A stretch of DNA of 64,000 nucleotides from DATLFA01 sp039934635. GTDB taxonomy: Bacteria > Actinomycetota > Acidimicrobiia > Acidimicrobiales > WLNW01. Location: contig JBDTLT010000008.1 in the NCBI GenBank assembly GCA_039934635.1, positions 1-64,000 of the forward strand, in the 5' to 3' direction. Position 1 is the stretch's first letter. Every line of letters starts with the position of its first letter. This document shows, in pieces, positions 9,262 through 19,264 of this stretch. Under the pieces are notes generated by a model. That model made no database searches. It was not told where the DNA came from and worked only from the letters and a program-made list of their open reading frames with translations. Position numbers and translations under genes: made by a program.

Positions 9262-10719
9262 ATGACGAGTGAGCCCTCCCTGCCCCCACTTCGGTCGACG
9301 AGTGAGTCGGGGAGTGTTGCACCGCCTCCTCCGCCCCCGCCGTCGGGCAACGGCAACCCGCCCCCGCCGCCGCCACCTCCGAATGGCGTGCACATGCCGG
9401 CGACACCCCCGTCGGTCTGGGTGACGGCACCGCAGACCCCGGTCGTCAGCCGCACACCGCCGCTGCCGATGACTCCGCCCGCGGCGCCCACTGGTTACGA
9501 GGCACCGCGCTCGAACCTGCAGCCGCCAGGCGTGCCGCGCTACGGCGCGTTCCTGCCCCCGATGGCACCTCAACCGGGCCCGCCGGGCGCCGCCGGGTCC
9601 GCGGGCGCGGCGCGCGCCGTGGTGCCGGCTGCGCCGTCGCGGGATCGCCGGGGACTGTGGGTCGCGATCGGCGCGCTCGTCGCCGCGGCGCTCATCGCCG
9701 GCGGTTTCGGTCTGGCCAAGGTCGTCGAAGATGATCCCGCGACTGTCGACACTGCAGCCGCGACCACTGCTTCGGCAAGCGTGACGACCCAGAGTCCGAC
9801 GACGACCAGCAGCGCACCGGTGGCCGCGAATGCCGCTGAACCCGCGGCCGAAGTCGCCGCCAAGGTCGGGCCATCGGTGGTCTTCATCAAGACGGCCGCG
9901 GGGTCGGGTTCGGGCATCGTCTACGACAAGAGCGGTGTGATCTTCACCAACGCGCACGTGGTCGAAGGTGCGACCACCGTCGAAGTCCAGTTCTCCAATG
10001 GGCGCACCGAGACCAATGTGACGGTGACCGCGCGCGATCTCGCTCGTGACATCGCGTTGCTCAAGGTCTCGGCGCGCGATGACCTCGTGCCCGCGGTATT
10101 CGCGAAGACGGCCGATGTTCGCGTCGGGCAGATCGCGATTGCGATCGGCGCGCCGTTCGGGCTCGATCAATCGGTGACGCAGGGCATCGTGAGCGCGGTA
10201 GGTCGTAACGTTCCGAGCTTTGGCAACTGCGGCATCGACATGATCCAGACCGACGCTCCGATCAACCCGGGCAACTCGGGCGGTGCGCTCGTCGACAAGC
10301 AGGGTCGTCTCATCGGAATGAACACGTCGATTCGCACCAGTAGTGCCACGAGCAGTGGCAGCGTCGGCGTCGGTTTCGCGGTTCCGGGCGACACCATCAA
10401 GGCGAGTGTCGATCGCATGCTCAAGGGCGAGGTGACCGACGTGGCCTTCCTCGGCGTCGGCCAAGCTGCGGTCGAGAGTAACCCCGACGGTGTGCTCGTC
10501 GGATCGGTCTCGGCCAACTCGCCGGCGACCGCGGCCGACATCCGACAAGGTGACCTCATCACGTCGGTCAACGGCGACAAGGTGTCGACCTTCGCCGACA
10601 TCCGAGGCCGCATCCAGACCGCCAAGCCGGGTGATGTCTTCGAGATGAAGATCACCCGCGATGGCCAGTCACGCACGGTCAAGGCGACGTTGACCAAATC
10701 GCCCAGATGCAACTCGTAG
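9262..10719 (+). CDS. Membrane-anchored HtrA/DegP-type serine protease with PDZ domain
   Basis: A 485-residue protease of the S1C family that degrades or refolds damaged envelope proteins. It has a Pro-rich cytoplasmic N-terminus of about 130 residues, a single membrane helix (about 131-150), a Thr/Ala-rich linker, then the trypsin-like domain. The triad is complete: H232 (TNAHVVEG), D263 (RDIALLKV) and S339 (NPGNSGGAL). One PDZ domain occupies roughly residues 400-480. The architecture matches mycobacterial PepD/HtrA proteins. Its place after the MprAB-like pair supports a role in envelope stress. The Pro-rich tail is typical of actinobacterial homologs. Confidence 0.93.
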   Translation: MTSEPSLPPLRSTSESGSVAPPPPPPPSGNGNPPPPPPPPNGVHMPATPPSVWVTAPQTPVVSRTPPLPMTPPAAPTGYEAPRSNLQPPGVPRYGAFLPPMAPQPGPPGAAGSAGAARAVVPAAPSRDRRGLWVAIGALVAAALIAGGFGLAKVVEDDPATVDTAAATTASASVTTQSPTTTSSAPVAANAAEPAAEVAAKVGPSVVFIKTAAGSGSGIVYDKSGVIFTNAHVVEGATTVEVQFSNGRTETNVTVTARDLARDIALLKVSARDDLVPAVFAKTADVRVGQIAIAIGAPFGLDQSVTQGIVSAVGRNVPSFGNCGIDMIQTDAPINPGNSGGALVDKQGRLIGMNTSIRTSSATSSGSVGVGFAVPGDTIKASVDRMLKGEVTDVAFLGVGQAAVESNPDGVLVGSVSANSPATAADIRQGDLITSVNGDKVSTFADIRGRIQTAKPGDVFEMKITRDGQSRTVKATLTKSPRCNS

Positions 10720-10769
10720 TCGCACTGGTCGGCGCAATCGGTACTGACGGAGGGCCGCGCCGACACCGA

Positions 10770-10775
10770 TAGCAT
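10770..10775 (+). promoter_or_regulatory. Putative -10 hexamer TAGCAT before ftsY
   Basis: TAGCAT ends 8 bases before the GTG at 10784, the same leaderless spacing seen at several other genes here. Confidence 0.42.
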
Positions 10776-10783
10776 CGGCCGTC

Positions 10784-11959
10784 GTGCTTCTCGTCCTCAT
10801 CATCATCGGTCTGCTCGTCGTTGTCGGCGGTGCCGGACTCTTCTTCTACGCCGGCCGCGGTTCGATCAAGGCGCCCCCCGCACCGCCGGCCCCGCCAACG
10901 CGGGCGGCCCCGCCACCGCGCACGGCGCCGCCAAAGGTCGAGGCGCCGCCGAAACCGACGGCGTCCGCGCCGAGCCCCGTTGCCGAACCCGAGGTCCAAG
11001 CACCCGAGGTTCTCGAGCCCGACCTTGTCGAAGTCGAGATCGCCGAAGCCGAGACGCTCGAACGACCGTCGCTGCGCGATCGACTGGCCAAAGCGCGAGG
11101 CACGTTCGCCGGTTACTTCGGTTCGGTGCGATCACGTGCCGGCATCACGCAAGAGACGTGGGACGATCTCGAAGAAGCGCTGTTGCTCGCCGACGTGGGT
11201 GTGGCCCCGACACAGCAGTTGCTCGACGCCATGCGATTGCGCGTCAAACAAGACGGCATCAAAGAGCCCGAAGCGCTGCTCGACGCTATGAAGGCCGAGA
11301 TCAAGACCCGCCTCGGCGGTTTCGACCGGACCTTGCACTACGCCGACGCCAAACCGAGCATCTGGTTGTTCGTCGGTGTCAACGGCGTCGGCAAGACCAC
11401 CACCATCGGCAAGCTCGCCCGGCGTGAAATCGACAGTGGGCGTGTCGTGGTGCTCGCGGCCGGCGACACGTTCCGCGCGGCTGCCGCGGAGCAACTCGAA
11501 CTGTGGGCGCAACGCGCGGGCGCCGACATCGTGCGCGGTCAAGAGGGCGGCGATCCCGCGTCGATCATCTTCGATGCCATCGACCGCGCGGCATCGCGCG
11601 GGGCCGACCTCGTGTTGGCCGACACCGCGGGACGTCTGCACACCAAGGTCAACCTCATGGAAGAGCTGCGCAAGATGCGCCGCGTGGCCGAAAAGGGCAG
11701 CGGCACGATCAGCGAGGTGTTGCTCGTACTCGACGCGACCACCGGTCAAAATGGTCTCACGCAGGCGCAACAGTTCACCGAAGCGGTCGACGTCACCGGC
11801 GTCGTGCTCACCAAGCTCGACGGGTCGGCCAAAGGCGGCATCGTGCTCGCCATTCAGCAACAGCTGGGCATCCCGGTGAAGCTCGTGGGCCTCGGCGAAG
11901 CCATCGGTGACCTGGTCGAATTCGACCCCGACGAGTTCACCGACGCGCTGTTTTCGTGA
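10784..11959 (+). CDS. ftsY: Signal recognition particle receptor FtsY
   Basis: SRP receptor GTPase of 391 residues that docks SRP–ribosome complexes at the membrane. The N-terminus is a membrane helix (LLVLIIIGLLVVVGGAGLFF), so it is anchored directly, followed by an Ala/Pro/Glu-rich linker. The NG domain has G1 GVNGVGKTTTIGKLA, the I-box segment DTFRAAAAEQL, G3 DTAGRLHTK and G4 TKLDGSAKGG. The GTG start gives the helix at once and lies 8 bases after a -10-like hexamer. Its usual partner ffh is two genes downstream, separated by a glycosidase gene. Confidence 0.96.
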   Translation: MLLVLIIIGLLVVVGGAGLFFYAGRGSIKAPPAPPAPPTRAAPPPRTAPPKVEAPPKPTASAPSPVAEPEVQAPEVLEPDLVEVEIAEAETLERPSLRDRLAKARGTFAGYFGSVRSRAGITQETWDDLEEALLLADVGVAPTQQLLDAMRLRVKQDGIKEPEALLDAMKAEIKTRLGGFDRTLHYADAKPSIWLFVGVNGVGKTTTIGKLARREIDSGRVVVLAAGDTFRAAAAEQLELWAQRAGADIVRGQEGGDPASIIFDAIDRAASRGADLVLADTAGRLHTKVNLMEELRKMRRVAEKGSGTISEVLLVLDATTGQNGLTQAQQFTEAVDVTGVVLTKLDGSAKGGIVLAIQQQLGIPVKLVGLGEAIGDLVEFDPDEFTDALFS

Positions 11960-12031
11960 CGCTCCGGTTCTCGCCAAGGCCGAGGCCCGTGGCAGCTCAA
12001 GGTACGTCGGTCGAAGGTCGTTGAACTGATC

Positions 12032-14230
12032 ATGCGTAAGTACGTCGTGTTGCTCGCGCTGTTCGTCGTCTCGGCGACGCTCGGTGCGGCGCCGGCATCG
12101 GCCTATCAGGGCGCACCGTATTTCGAGCCGAACAAGCCGTACGCGCAAAACTTCCCCGACCCGTCAGTCGTGTGGGACGCGTCCACGGGGCGCTATTACG
12201 CATTCGCCACGACCACCGGTGGCGTGAACGTGCCGGCGATGTGGTCGACCGATCTCGTCACATGGACCGCCGCGCCCACCAACGGCTCGACCAACGCGAA
12301 TGGGCAACACCACGACGCCCTCCCGCAGCCCGACACGCAGGGGATCGCGGTGAATCGGGGCGGCAGCTTCCCGTACGACCTTTGGGCACCCGGCGTCGCC
12401 AAGGTCGGCAGCACGTGGGTGATGTTCTACGCGCTGCGCGTCGACGGCGCCGGTCGTCGCTGCCTTTGGTACGCGACATCGTCGACACCGATGGGCCCGT
12501 ATACGAATGCGACGTACTTCTACTGCAGCGGCGACCCGATGGGTTCGATCGACCCGCAGCCGTTCGTCGACACCAACGGCAACGCGTACCTCGTGTGGAA
12601 AGACGAGGGGCTCATCGGCAGCTACGGCCAGCGCTCGTGGGCGCAACGCATCACGGTCGGTACGCCAGGGTCCAACGCGGTGAGCTTCCTCAGTGGCTCG
12701 AGCGCGTCGTTGCTGTTCGAATCGGACGATTCGTGGGAGGCGTACGTCGCCGAGAGTCCTTCGATCGTGCGCTACAACGGCGAGTTGTTGTTCTTCTATT
12801 CGGGCAACTCGTGGGACAGCGACAACTACGCAATGGGACTCGCGCATTGCATTGCGCTCGAGGGCCCGGGGCCGTTGTGTCACCGCGACGCGGCGAATCC
12901 GGTGCTGGCGCACAAAGGGGTCGATCGGAAGTCGACCGGCGCACCGACGGCGTTCATCGCCGGTGATGGCTCGCTGCGCGTCGCCTACCACTGGTGGAAA
13001 TACTCCTTCGCCCCGAACTACCCCCCGTATCCCGCGTGCCTCTCGGAGCCATACAACGGGTGCAACGAGAACCAACGCCGCATGTCGGTCGAACGAGTGC
13101 AGTTCCAGTTCGGACGCACGCTGTTCAATAGCGATCCCGGGCCCGTCGGTGCCGCGTCCGCCACCGACTTCACGCCCCGTGACCCCGTGCGCGTACTCGA
13201 CACGCGTCTGCGACCGCCCGATCCCAAACGTGCCGATCGATCGGAGGTGAGAAGCATCGATCTGAGTGGCGCCGTCACCGCGGATGCGACGGCGGCCGTG
13301 CTCAATGTGACTGCAGTCGACGCCGTGGGCACCGGATGGCTCACTGTCTACCCGTGCGGCGACGCGCCCTACGCCTCGAACGTCAACTTCGTGGCGCAAC
13401 AGAACGTGCCGAATCTCGTCGCCGTGCGCCTCAATCCGTCGCGCAAGGTGTGTGTCTACGCCCACGAGTCGACCCACATCATCGTCGACGTCGCCGGTTC
13501 GTTTGGTCCCGCGGGCGCGTCGCGTTTCGTGCCGCTCGATCCCGTGCGCGCCGTCGACACGCGGCTCGGCATCGGGCGACCAAACACGGCCAAGGTGGCG
13601 GCCGGCACCTCGATCGAGATTCCGCTCGCGGGGCAATACGGCATACCGGCGAACGCGACCGCGGCGGTCGTCAACATCACCGCCGCCGATGCCGACTCTG
13701 TCGGCTACTTGACCGCGTACCCCTGCACGTATTTTCCCGCCGTCGTCTCCAACGTCAATTACGTCGCCAACCGCGCCGTGCCCAACCTCGCGACCGTTCG
13801 CCTGTCGGGCGCGGGTTCGATCTGTATCTACAGCGAACGCAATGCGCACGTGATCGTCGATGTGTTCGGCGCATACGCGCCCTCGGGCGCGCAGTTCGTA
13901 CCCCTCAGCCCATCACGCATCATCGACACACGCGCCGGTGCGCCGATCGGCGCGGGTCAGGTGCGACAATTCGCGGTCACCGGCGCGGGTGGAGTGCCGT
14001 CGAATGCAACTGCGGTCGTGCTGAACGTGGCGGCCGACCGAGCGAGCGGGCCCGGCTACCTCAGCGTCTACCCTTGCGGCGGGGCGCCACCGGTCGTGTC
14101 GAATCTCAACTTCGCCCCCGGCCAGGCCCTGGCCAACCTCGTGCAGGTGCGTCTGTCCGCCGGCACCATCTGTATCGCCGCCGAGTCGACCACCCACGTC
14201 TTCGCCGACGTCGCGGGGTATTTCGTCTGA
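12032..14230 (+). CDS. Secreted GH43-type glycoside hydrolase with three C-terminal surface repeats
   Basis: A 732-residue exported protein. A signal peptide (residues 1-24, ending ASA) leads into a five-bladed propeller typical of family 43 arabinan/xylan hydrolases. D43 in FPDPSVV fits the general base, an Asp in SIDPQPFVD the modulator and the Glu in AESPSIVRY the general acid. From residue 380 there are three repeats of about 110-120 residues (380, 499, 622), each opening with a PxRxxDTR-like motif and carrying a cysteine pair (YPC and a later xCxY/xCIA). Such repeats are common in secreted acidimicrobial proteins; their binding target is unknown. The gene sits between ftsY and ffh, an unusual place. 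Exact substrate cannot be told from sequence. Confidence 0.82.
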   Translation: MRKYVVLLALFVVSATLGAAPASAYQGAPYFEPNKPYAQNFPDPSVVWDASTGRYYAFATTTGGVNVPAMWSTDLVTWTAAPTNGSTNANGQHHDALPQPDTQGIAVNRGGSFPYDLWAPGVAKVGSTWVMFYALRVDGAGRRCLWYATSSTPMGPYTNATYFYCSGDPMGSIDPQPFVDTNGNAYLVWKDEGLIGSYGQRSWAQRITVGTPGSNAVSFLSGSSASLLFESDDSWEAYVAESPSIVRYNGELLFFYSGNSWDSDNYAMGLAHCIALEGPGPLCHRDAANPVLAHKGVDRKSTGAPTAFIAGDGSLRVAYHWWKYSFAPNYPPYPACLSEPYNGCNENQRRMSVERVQFQFGRTLFNSDPGPVGAASATDFTPRDPVRVLDTRLRPPDPKRADRSEVRSIDLSGAVTADATAAVLNVTAVDAVGTGWLTVYPCGDAPYASNVNFVAQQNVPNLVAVRLNPSRKVCVYAHESTHIIVDVAGSFGPAGASRFVPLDPVRAVDTRLGIGRPNTAKVAAGTSIEIPLAGQYGIPANATAAVVNITAADADSVGYLTAYPCTYFPAVVSNVNYVANRAVPNLATVRLSGAGSICIYSERNAHVIVDVFGAYAPSGAQFVPLSPSRIIDTRAGAPIGAGQVRQFAVTGAGGVPSNATAVVLNVAADRASGPGYLSVYPCGGAPPVVSNLNFAPGQALANLVQVRLSAGTICIAAESTTHVFADVAGYFV

Positions 14231-14235
14231 GTCGG

Positions 14236-14241
14236 TAGGCT
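14236..14241 (+). promoter_or_regulatory. Putative -10 hexamer TAGGCT before ffh
   Basis: TAGGCT ends 10 bases before the ATG of ffh and begins right after the GH43 stop, so ffh may be transcribed independently of the inserted glycosidase gene. Confidence 0.38.
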
Positions 14242-14251
14242 TGACCCTCGT

Positions 14252-15670
<1,419 letters not shown>

Positions 15671-15766
15671 GCCAGCCCCCACAGCGGGAAGATCCCCTCA
15701 GAACTGACGGTTTGGGCAACTCGACCAGTAGCTTTTGTCCGACACCGACGAGAGGACCCATCAACC

Positions 15767-16042
15767 GTGGCCGTCAAACTCCGCCTTATGCGGATGGGAA
15801 AGACCAAGCAGCCGACCTACCGCGTGGTCGCGGCCGACTCGCATTCGCCCCGCAACGGACGCTTCATCGAGATCATCGGCACCTACGAGCCGCGCATCGA
15901 GCCCTCGTTGATCAAGATCGACAACGACCGGGCGCTGCATTGGCTCAAGAACGGCGCGCAGCCGACCGAGCGCGTCGAGAAGTTGCTCAAGATTTCCGGC
16001 GCGTGGGACGTGTTCCAGTCGACGAAGAAGAAGCCGGCGTGA
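15767..16042 (+). CDS. rpsP: 30S ribosomal protein S16
   Basis: A 91-residue S16 with the standard N-terminus VKLRLMRMGKTKQPTYRVV and the conserved GRFIEIIGTYEP. It starts with GTG at 15767. The stop overlaps the KH-protein start (GTGA). The 96 bases before it hold no recognisable gene; the run of four genes from here to trmD is closely packed and is probably one operon. Confidence 0.97.
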   Translation: MAVKLRLMRMGKTKQPTYRVVAADSHSPRNGRFIEIIGTYEPRIEPSLIKIDNDRALHWLKNGAQPTERVEKLLKISGAWDVFQSTKKKPA

Positions 16043-16302
16043 GCGAGAACGAGAATTCTGCTCCCACCGCCATCGCCGTGCTCGAATACCTCGCCAAGTC
16101 GCTCGTCGACGATCCCGAGTCCGTGCACGTCGATTCCGACGACACCAAAGGTGCGCGCATCGAGTTGTCGGTTCGCGTGTCGCCGCCCGATGTCGGCCGC
16201 TTGATCGGCAAGCGCGGTCGGGTCGCGAACTCGATCCGCACCATCGTTCGTGCCGCCGCGGTACGCGATGGCGTCGAGGTCGACGTCGAGTTCCTCGATT
16301 GA
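16039..16302 (+). CDS. khpA: KH-domain RNA-binding protein KhpA
   Basis: An 87-residue single-KH protein between rpsP and rimM, the standard location for KhpA (YlqC). The KH loop is GRLIGKRGRVANSIR. The GTG start at 16039 overlaps the rpsP stop by four bases; a much longer frame upstream is shadow sequence of rpsP. The family binds RNA with KhpB/EloR and affects cell elongation in firmicutes; its role in actinobacteria is not settled. Confidence 0.93.
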   Translation: MSENENSAPTAIAVLEYLAKSLVDDPESVHVDSDDTKGARIELSVRVSPPDVGRLIGKRGRVANSIRTIVRAAAVRDGVEVDVEFLD

Positions 16303-16826
16303 GCGATCCGGCCGCGACCCCTCGTCTCGCGGTCGGCCGTATAGATCGCGCTCATGGCTTACGGGGCGAACTGGTCCTGACGCTGACGACCAATCGCCTC
16401 GAACGAGTCGCGGCCGGCGCGCTCCTCTACACCGATGACGAGGTCTTGACCGTCGAGTCGGCGCAACCCCATCTCGGTCGATTCATCGTGCGCTTCGTCG
16501 ATGTGCGCACGCGTGCCGATGCCGACCGGCTGCACGGCGCGCCGCTGTACGCCGATGCGATCGACGACCCCGGCGAGTGGTGGGTCCACGATCTCATCGG
16601 TGCGATGGTGATCGACCAACACGGCGTCGAGCAAGGGCGCGTCGTCGAGGTACAGGCCAACCCCGCGAGTGATCTTTTGGTGCTCGACACGGGAGCACTC
16701 GTGCCGCTGCGCTTCGCCATCGAACTCACGGCCAACGAGCGCGTCGCCGTCGACGCGCCCGAGGGCCTCTTCGACGAGAGCCTGCGCGGCCCGGGCCGCA
16801 AGGGAACGAGCCGGAGCGGGGAGTAA
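16299..16826 (+). CDS. rimM: Ribosome maturation factor RimM
   Basis: A 175-residue 16S rRNA processing factor that acts on the 30S head near S19. The N-terminal RimM domain has VGRIDRAHGLRGELVL, and the C-terminal PRC-barrel has EWWVHDLIGAMV. It starts with TTG overlapping the KH gene stop (TTGA). The downstream trmD start lies four bases after its stop, and its terminal GGAG stretch probably serves as the trmD ribosome site. Confidence 0.95.
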   Translation: MSDPAATPRLAVGRIDRAHGLRGELVLTLTTNRLERVAAGALLYTDDEVLTVESAQPHLGRFIVRFVDVRTRADADRLHGAPLYADAIDDPGEWWVHDLIGAMVIDQHGVEQGRVVEVQANPASDLLVLDTGALVPLRFAIELTANERVAVDAPEGLFDESLRGPGRKGTSRSGE

Positions 16827-16830
16827 CGCC

Positions 16831-17553
16831 GTGCGCATCGACGTGCTCACGATCTTCCCCGACATCGTCGAACACTTCGCGTCGCGGAGCTTACTGGGCA
16901 AGGCCCGCGAGCGCGGCACCATCGACGTCCGCATCCACGACCTGCGTTCCGCCGCAATGGATCCGCATCGCTCGGTCGACGACGCGCCGTTCGGCGGGGG
17001 CGCCGGCATGGTGTTGATGCCCGAGCCGATCTTTCGCACCGTGGAGACCGTCGATCCACCGCGGCCGCTCTATTACCTCGGCCCGGCGGGCGCGCGGTTC
17101 GATCAGGCGATGGCGCGCGACCTGGCGGCCACCGACGGATTCTCGCTGCTGTGCGGACGTTATGAAGGCGTCGACGACCGCGTGCTCGAGCATCTGGTCG
17201 ACGGCGAATTGTCGATCGGTGACTACGTGCTCGGCGGCGGCGAGGTCGCGGCGATGGTCGTGCTCGAAGCGGTCGGGCGCCTTGTGCCCGGCGTGATGGG
17301 CAACGCGGCGTCGGCCGAGGACGAGTCGTTCACCGGGGGATTGTTGGAGTATCCGCACTACACGCGCCCGGCAGATTTTCGCGACTGGTCGGTGCCCGAG
17401 GTGTTGCGCTCGGGCGACCACGCTCGCGTCGGCCGCTGGCGCCGCGCGCAAGCGCTGGCGCGTACCGCGCAACGCCGGCCTGACTTGCTCGCGGCGCGCG
17501 GTGGCGTGTCCGATGAGGAGCGCCGATTGTTGCGCGAGTTCGACCTGGACTAG
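16831..17553 (+). CDS. trmD: tRNA (guanine-N1)-methyltransferase TrmD
   Basis: A 240-residue SPOUT methyltransferase that makes m1G37 in tRNAs and prevents frameshifting. Recognisable segments are the N-terminal RIDVLTIFPD, PFGGGAGMV, LCGRYEGVDDRV and the knot SIGDYVLGGGEVAAMV. The GTG at 16831 is chosen because it begins the family-standard N-terminus; the upstream extension is shadow of rimM. Confidence 0.96.
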   Translation: MRIDVLTIFPDIVEHFASRSLLGKARERGTIDVRIHDLRSAAMDPHRSVDDAPFGGGAGMVLMPEPIFRTVETVDPPRPLYYLGPAGARFDQAMARDLAATDGFSLLCGRYEGVDDRVLEHLVDGELSIGDYVLGGGEVAAMVVLEAVGRLVPGVMGNAASAEDESFTGGLLEYPHYTRPADFRDWSVPEVLRSGDHARVGRWRRAQALARTAQRRPDLLAARGGVSDEERRLLREFDLD

Positions 17554-17560
17554 TCGATTC

Positions 17561-19093
17561 ATGGTCGATGCCGAGGTCGAAGTCACCAGTGACGTCATCG
17601 GTGACATCTCGCCGCAGATCTTCGGCGGCCTGCTCGAACATCTCGGCCGTTGTGTGTACGACGGCGTATGGGATCTCTCGACACAACGGCCGCGGTCGGA
17701 CGTGCTCGGCGCGATGCGCGCACTCGCGCCGACGGCGTTGCGGTGGCCCGGTGGATGTTTCTCCGCGTGGTATCGCTGGCGCGACGGGGTCGGCCCGCGC
17801 GATGAGCGACCTACGCGTGACCGCCAGTTCTGGACCGACAACAGCGCCCACTGGGCGCGCGCCGCGGGACGTGACGAAGTCGAGTTCACCACCGCGCTCG
17901 GGCCGCCCGAGACGCACTCGTTCGGCACCGACGAGTTCTTGCGCTATAGCGGGGCGCTCGGCGCGGAGCCGTTGTTGGTCGTGAACCTGGGTGGCGGTGC
18001 GCCCCGCGGCGACGGTTCGCCCGAGGAAGCGGCGAGTTGGGTGCGTTACTGCAATCGCGACCGGCGAGCGCCGCGGCCCGTCGAGTGGTGGGGGATCGGC
18101 AACGAGACATGGGGTGGACACGAGCCGGGCCATTGCACACCCGCGGAGTACGGAGCGCGCGTGCGGGAATTCGCGACGGCAATGCGGGCCGACGATCGCT
18201 CGATCAAGACGATTGCGCCCGGAGTGCTCGTCGGACCGGGCACGGTCGCAGAGTGGAACGACGTCGTGTTGCGCAACGCCCACGAGGCCATCGACGCGTT
18301 GTCGCTGCACTGGTACTTTCCCGGCCCGCTTGGGCGCAGTCGCACGCACGACGAAGCCGAGTTGCGCCAGATCATGACCGCGGGCGACACGTTGGGTGAG
18401 TTGCTCGACGCAACAATTGCCGGCATCGACCAAGTCGTGGGGAGCGAGCGCGCACTGCCGATCGTCATCGGCGAGTGGGGTTTCATGGCCGACGTCGACG
18501 AACACCTCGGCACGAGTCATTGGTTTTGCGATGGCCCGTTCTTCGCCGGCTGTCTGCACCGTTTCATCGAACGATCCGACCGTGTCGCCCAGGCGTACTA
18601 CGCGCAACTGGTGAATGTGCTCGGCCCGATCCAGACCGAGGGCCAACGCCACTTCGTGACGACCGCGTTCTTGGTGTTGGTGATGTACCGCCGGCTGCTG
18701 CGGCGCCGGGCAGTGCGCACCGTGGTCCTCGGCGACGAGCTGGCGGTGCCGCCGATGCCCGCCCTCGATCGCCGGCTGTTCGGCCCGCGCGCGGCGGCGA
18801 TGGGGCGCCGCGCCCCGGTCGTGGACGCCTGCGCGACCGTGGACGACCGGGGTACGGCAGTAGCCGTGGCCAACCGCGGGCTCGACCGACCGGTGCGGAT
18901 CTGCCTTGCCGGGCTACCCGCCAGGGCGTGCGGCGCCCTCGTCGCCACGGCCGCCGCCGACCCGTTCGCCCGGAACTCGCTCGGCCGGCCCCACGCCGTG
19001 GGCTGGTACGTCGTGGAAGCGCAGGTCGATCCGCAGGGCCGATGCACGATCGAACTGGCCCCGGGCTCGGTGGGCGTCGCGTCCTTCGCCTAG
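17561..19093 (+). CDS. GH51-type alpha-L-arabinofuranosidase
   Basis: A 510-residue enzyme that removes terminal arabinofuranosyl groups. The clan-A (beta/alpha)8 fold shows the acid/base Glu in GIGNETWGG and the nucleophile Glu in VIGEWGF, plus the N-terminal family segment IFGGLLEHLGRCVYDGVW and RWPGGCFSAWYRWRDGVG. No signal peptide is visible, so it probably acts in the cytoplasm on imported oligosaccharides. It starts 7 bases after trmD and breaks the usual trmD–rplS linkage. It may complement the secreted GH43 enzyme 3 kb upstream. A stretch of 32-bp repeats follows it. Confidence 0.88.
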   Translation: MVDAEVEVTSDVIGDISPQIFGGLLEHLGRCVYDGVWDLSTQRPRSDVLGAMRALAPTALRWPGGCFSAWYRWRDGVGPRDERPTRDRQFWTDNSAHWARAAGRDEVEFTTALGPPETHSFGTDEFLRYSGALGAEPLLVVNLGGGAPRGDGSPEEAASWVRYCNRDRRAPRPVEWWGIGNETWGGHEPGHCTPAEYGARVREFATAMRADDRSIKTIAPGVLVGPGTVAEWNDVVLRNAHEAIDALSLHWYFPGPLGRSRTHDEAELRQIMTAGDTLGELLDATIAGIDQVVGSERALPIVIGEWGFMADVDEHLGTSHWFCDGPFFAGCLHRFIERSDRVAQAYYAQLVNVLGPIQTEGQRHFVTTAFLVLVMYRRLLRRRAVRTVVLGDELAVPPMPALDRRLFGPRAAAMGRRAPVVDACATVDDRGTAVAVANRGLDRPVRICLAGLPARACGALVATAAADPFARNSLGRPHAVGWYVVEAQVDPQGRCTIELAPGSVGVASFA

Positions 19094-19101
19094 CTGGCAC
19101 C

Positions 19102-19185
19102 CCGCTCGGGCCCTGGGCTTCCCGCTCGAAGGGCCGCTCGGGCCCTGGGTTTCCCGCTCGAAGGGCCGCTCGGGCCCTGGGTTTC
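19102..19185. repeat. Tandem 32-bp repeat, 2.6 copies
   Basis: Units start at 19102, 19134 and 19166 (the last truncated at 20 bases). Copies one and two differ at a single base (C/T after CCCTGGG). Each unit holds GGGCCC and CGCTCG motifs. The array lies between the GH51 stop and the rplS promoter. There are no spacers, so it is not a CRISPR array. Confidence 0.9.
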
Positions 19186-19205
19186 GGCTCGGGCCGGTGT
19201 AGCCG

Positions 19206-19211
19206 TACACT
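19206..19211 (+). promoter_or_regulatory. Putative -10 hexamer TACACT upstream of rplS
   Basis: TACACT lies 53 bases before the rplS ATG and would give a leader of about 45 bases that includes the AAGGAG ribosome site. No good -35 is visible. Confidence 0.35.
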
Positions 19212-19264
19212 GCCCGGTCGGCCGTGCAGCCAAGGCGCCGGCCTTGCCGAAGGAGATTCGTCCC

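Noticed and set aside
9235..10548. A 437-residue minus-strand frame over the HtrA gene
   Set aside because: The plus strand encodes an intact catalytic triad and PDZ domain; the minus frame is Arg/Asp-rich without domains.
12164..13849. A 561-residue open frame on the minus strand across the GH43 gene
   Set aside because: It is Arg/Val/Asp-rich low-quality sequence with no recognisable domain, lies wholly inside a well-supported gene, and arises from the strong third-position G+C bias.
17330..18652. A 440-residue minus-strand frame over trmD and the GH51 gene
   Set aside because: It crosses two unrelated conserved genes and has shadow-like composition.
19102..19185. Tandem 32-bp repeats as a CRISPR array
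   Set aside because: Units are directly abutting with no unique spacers and no cas genes are present.
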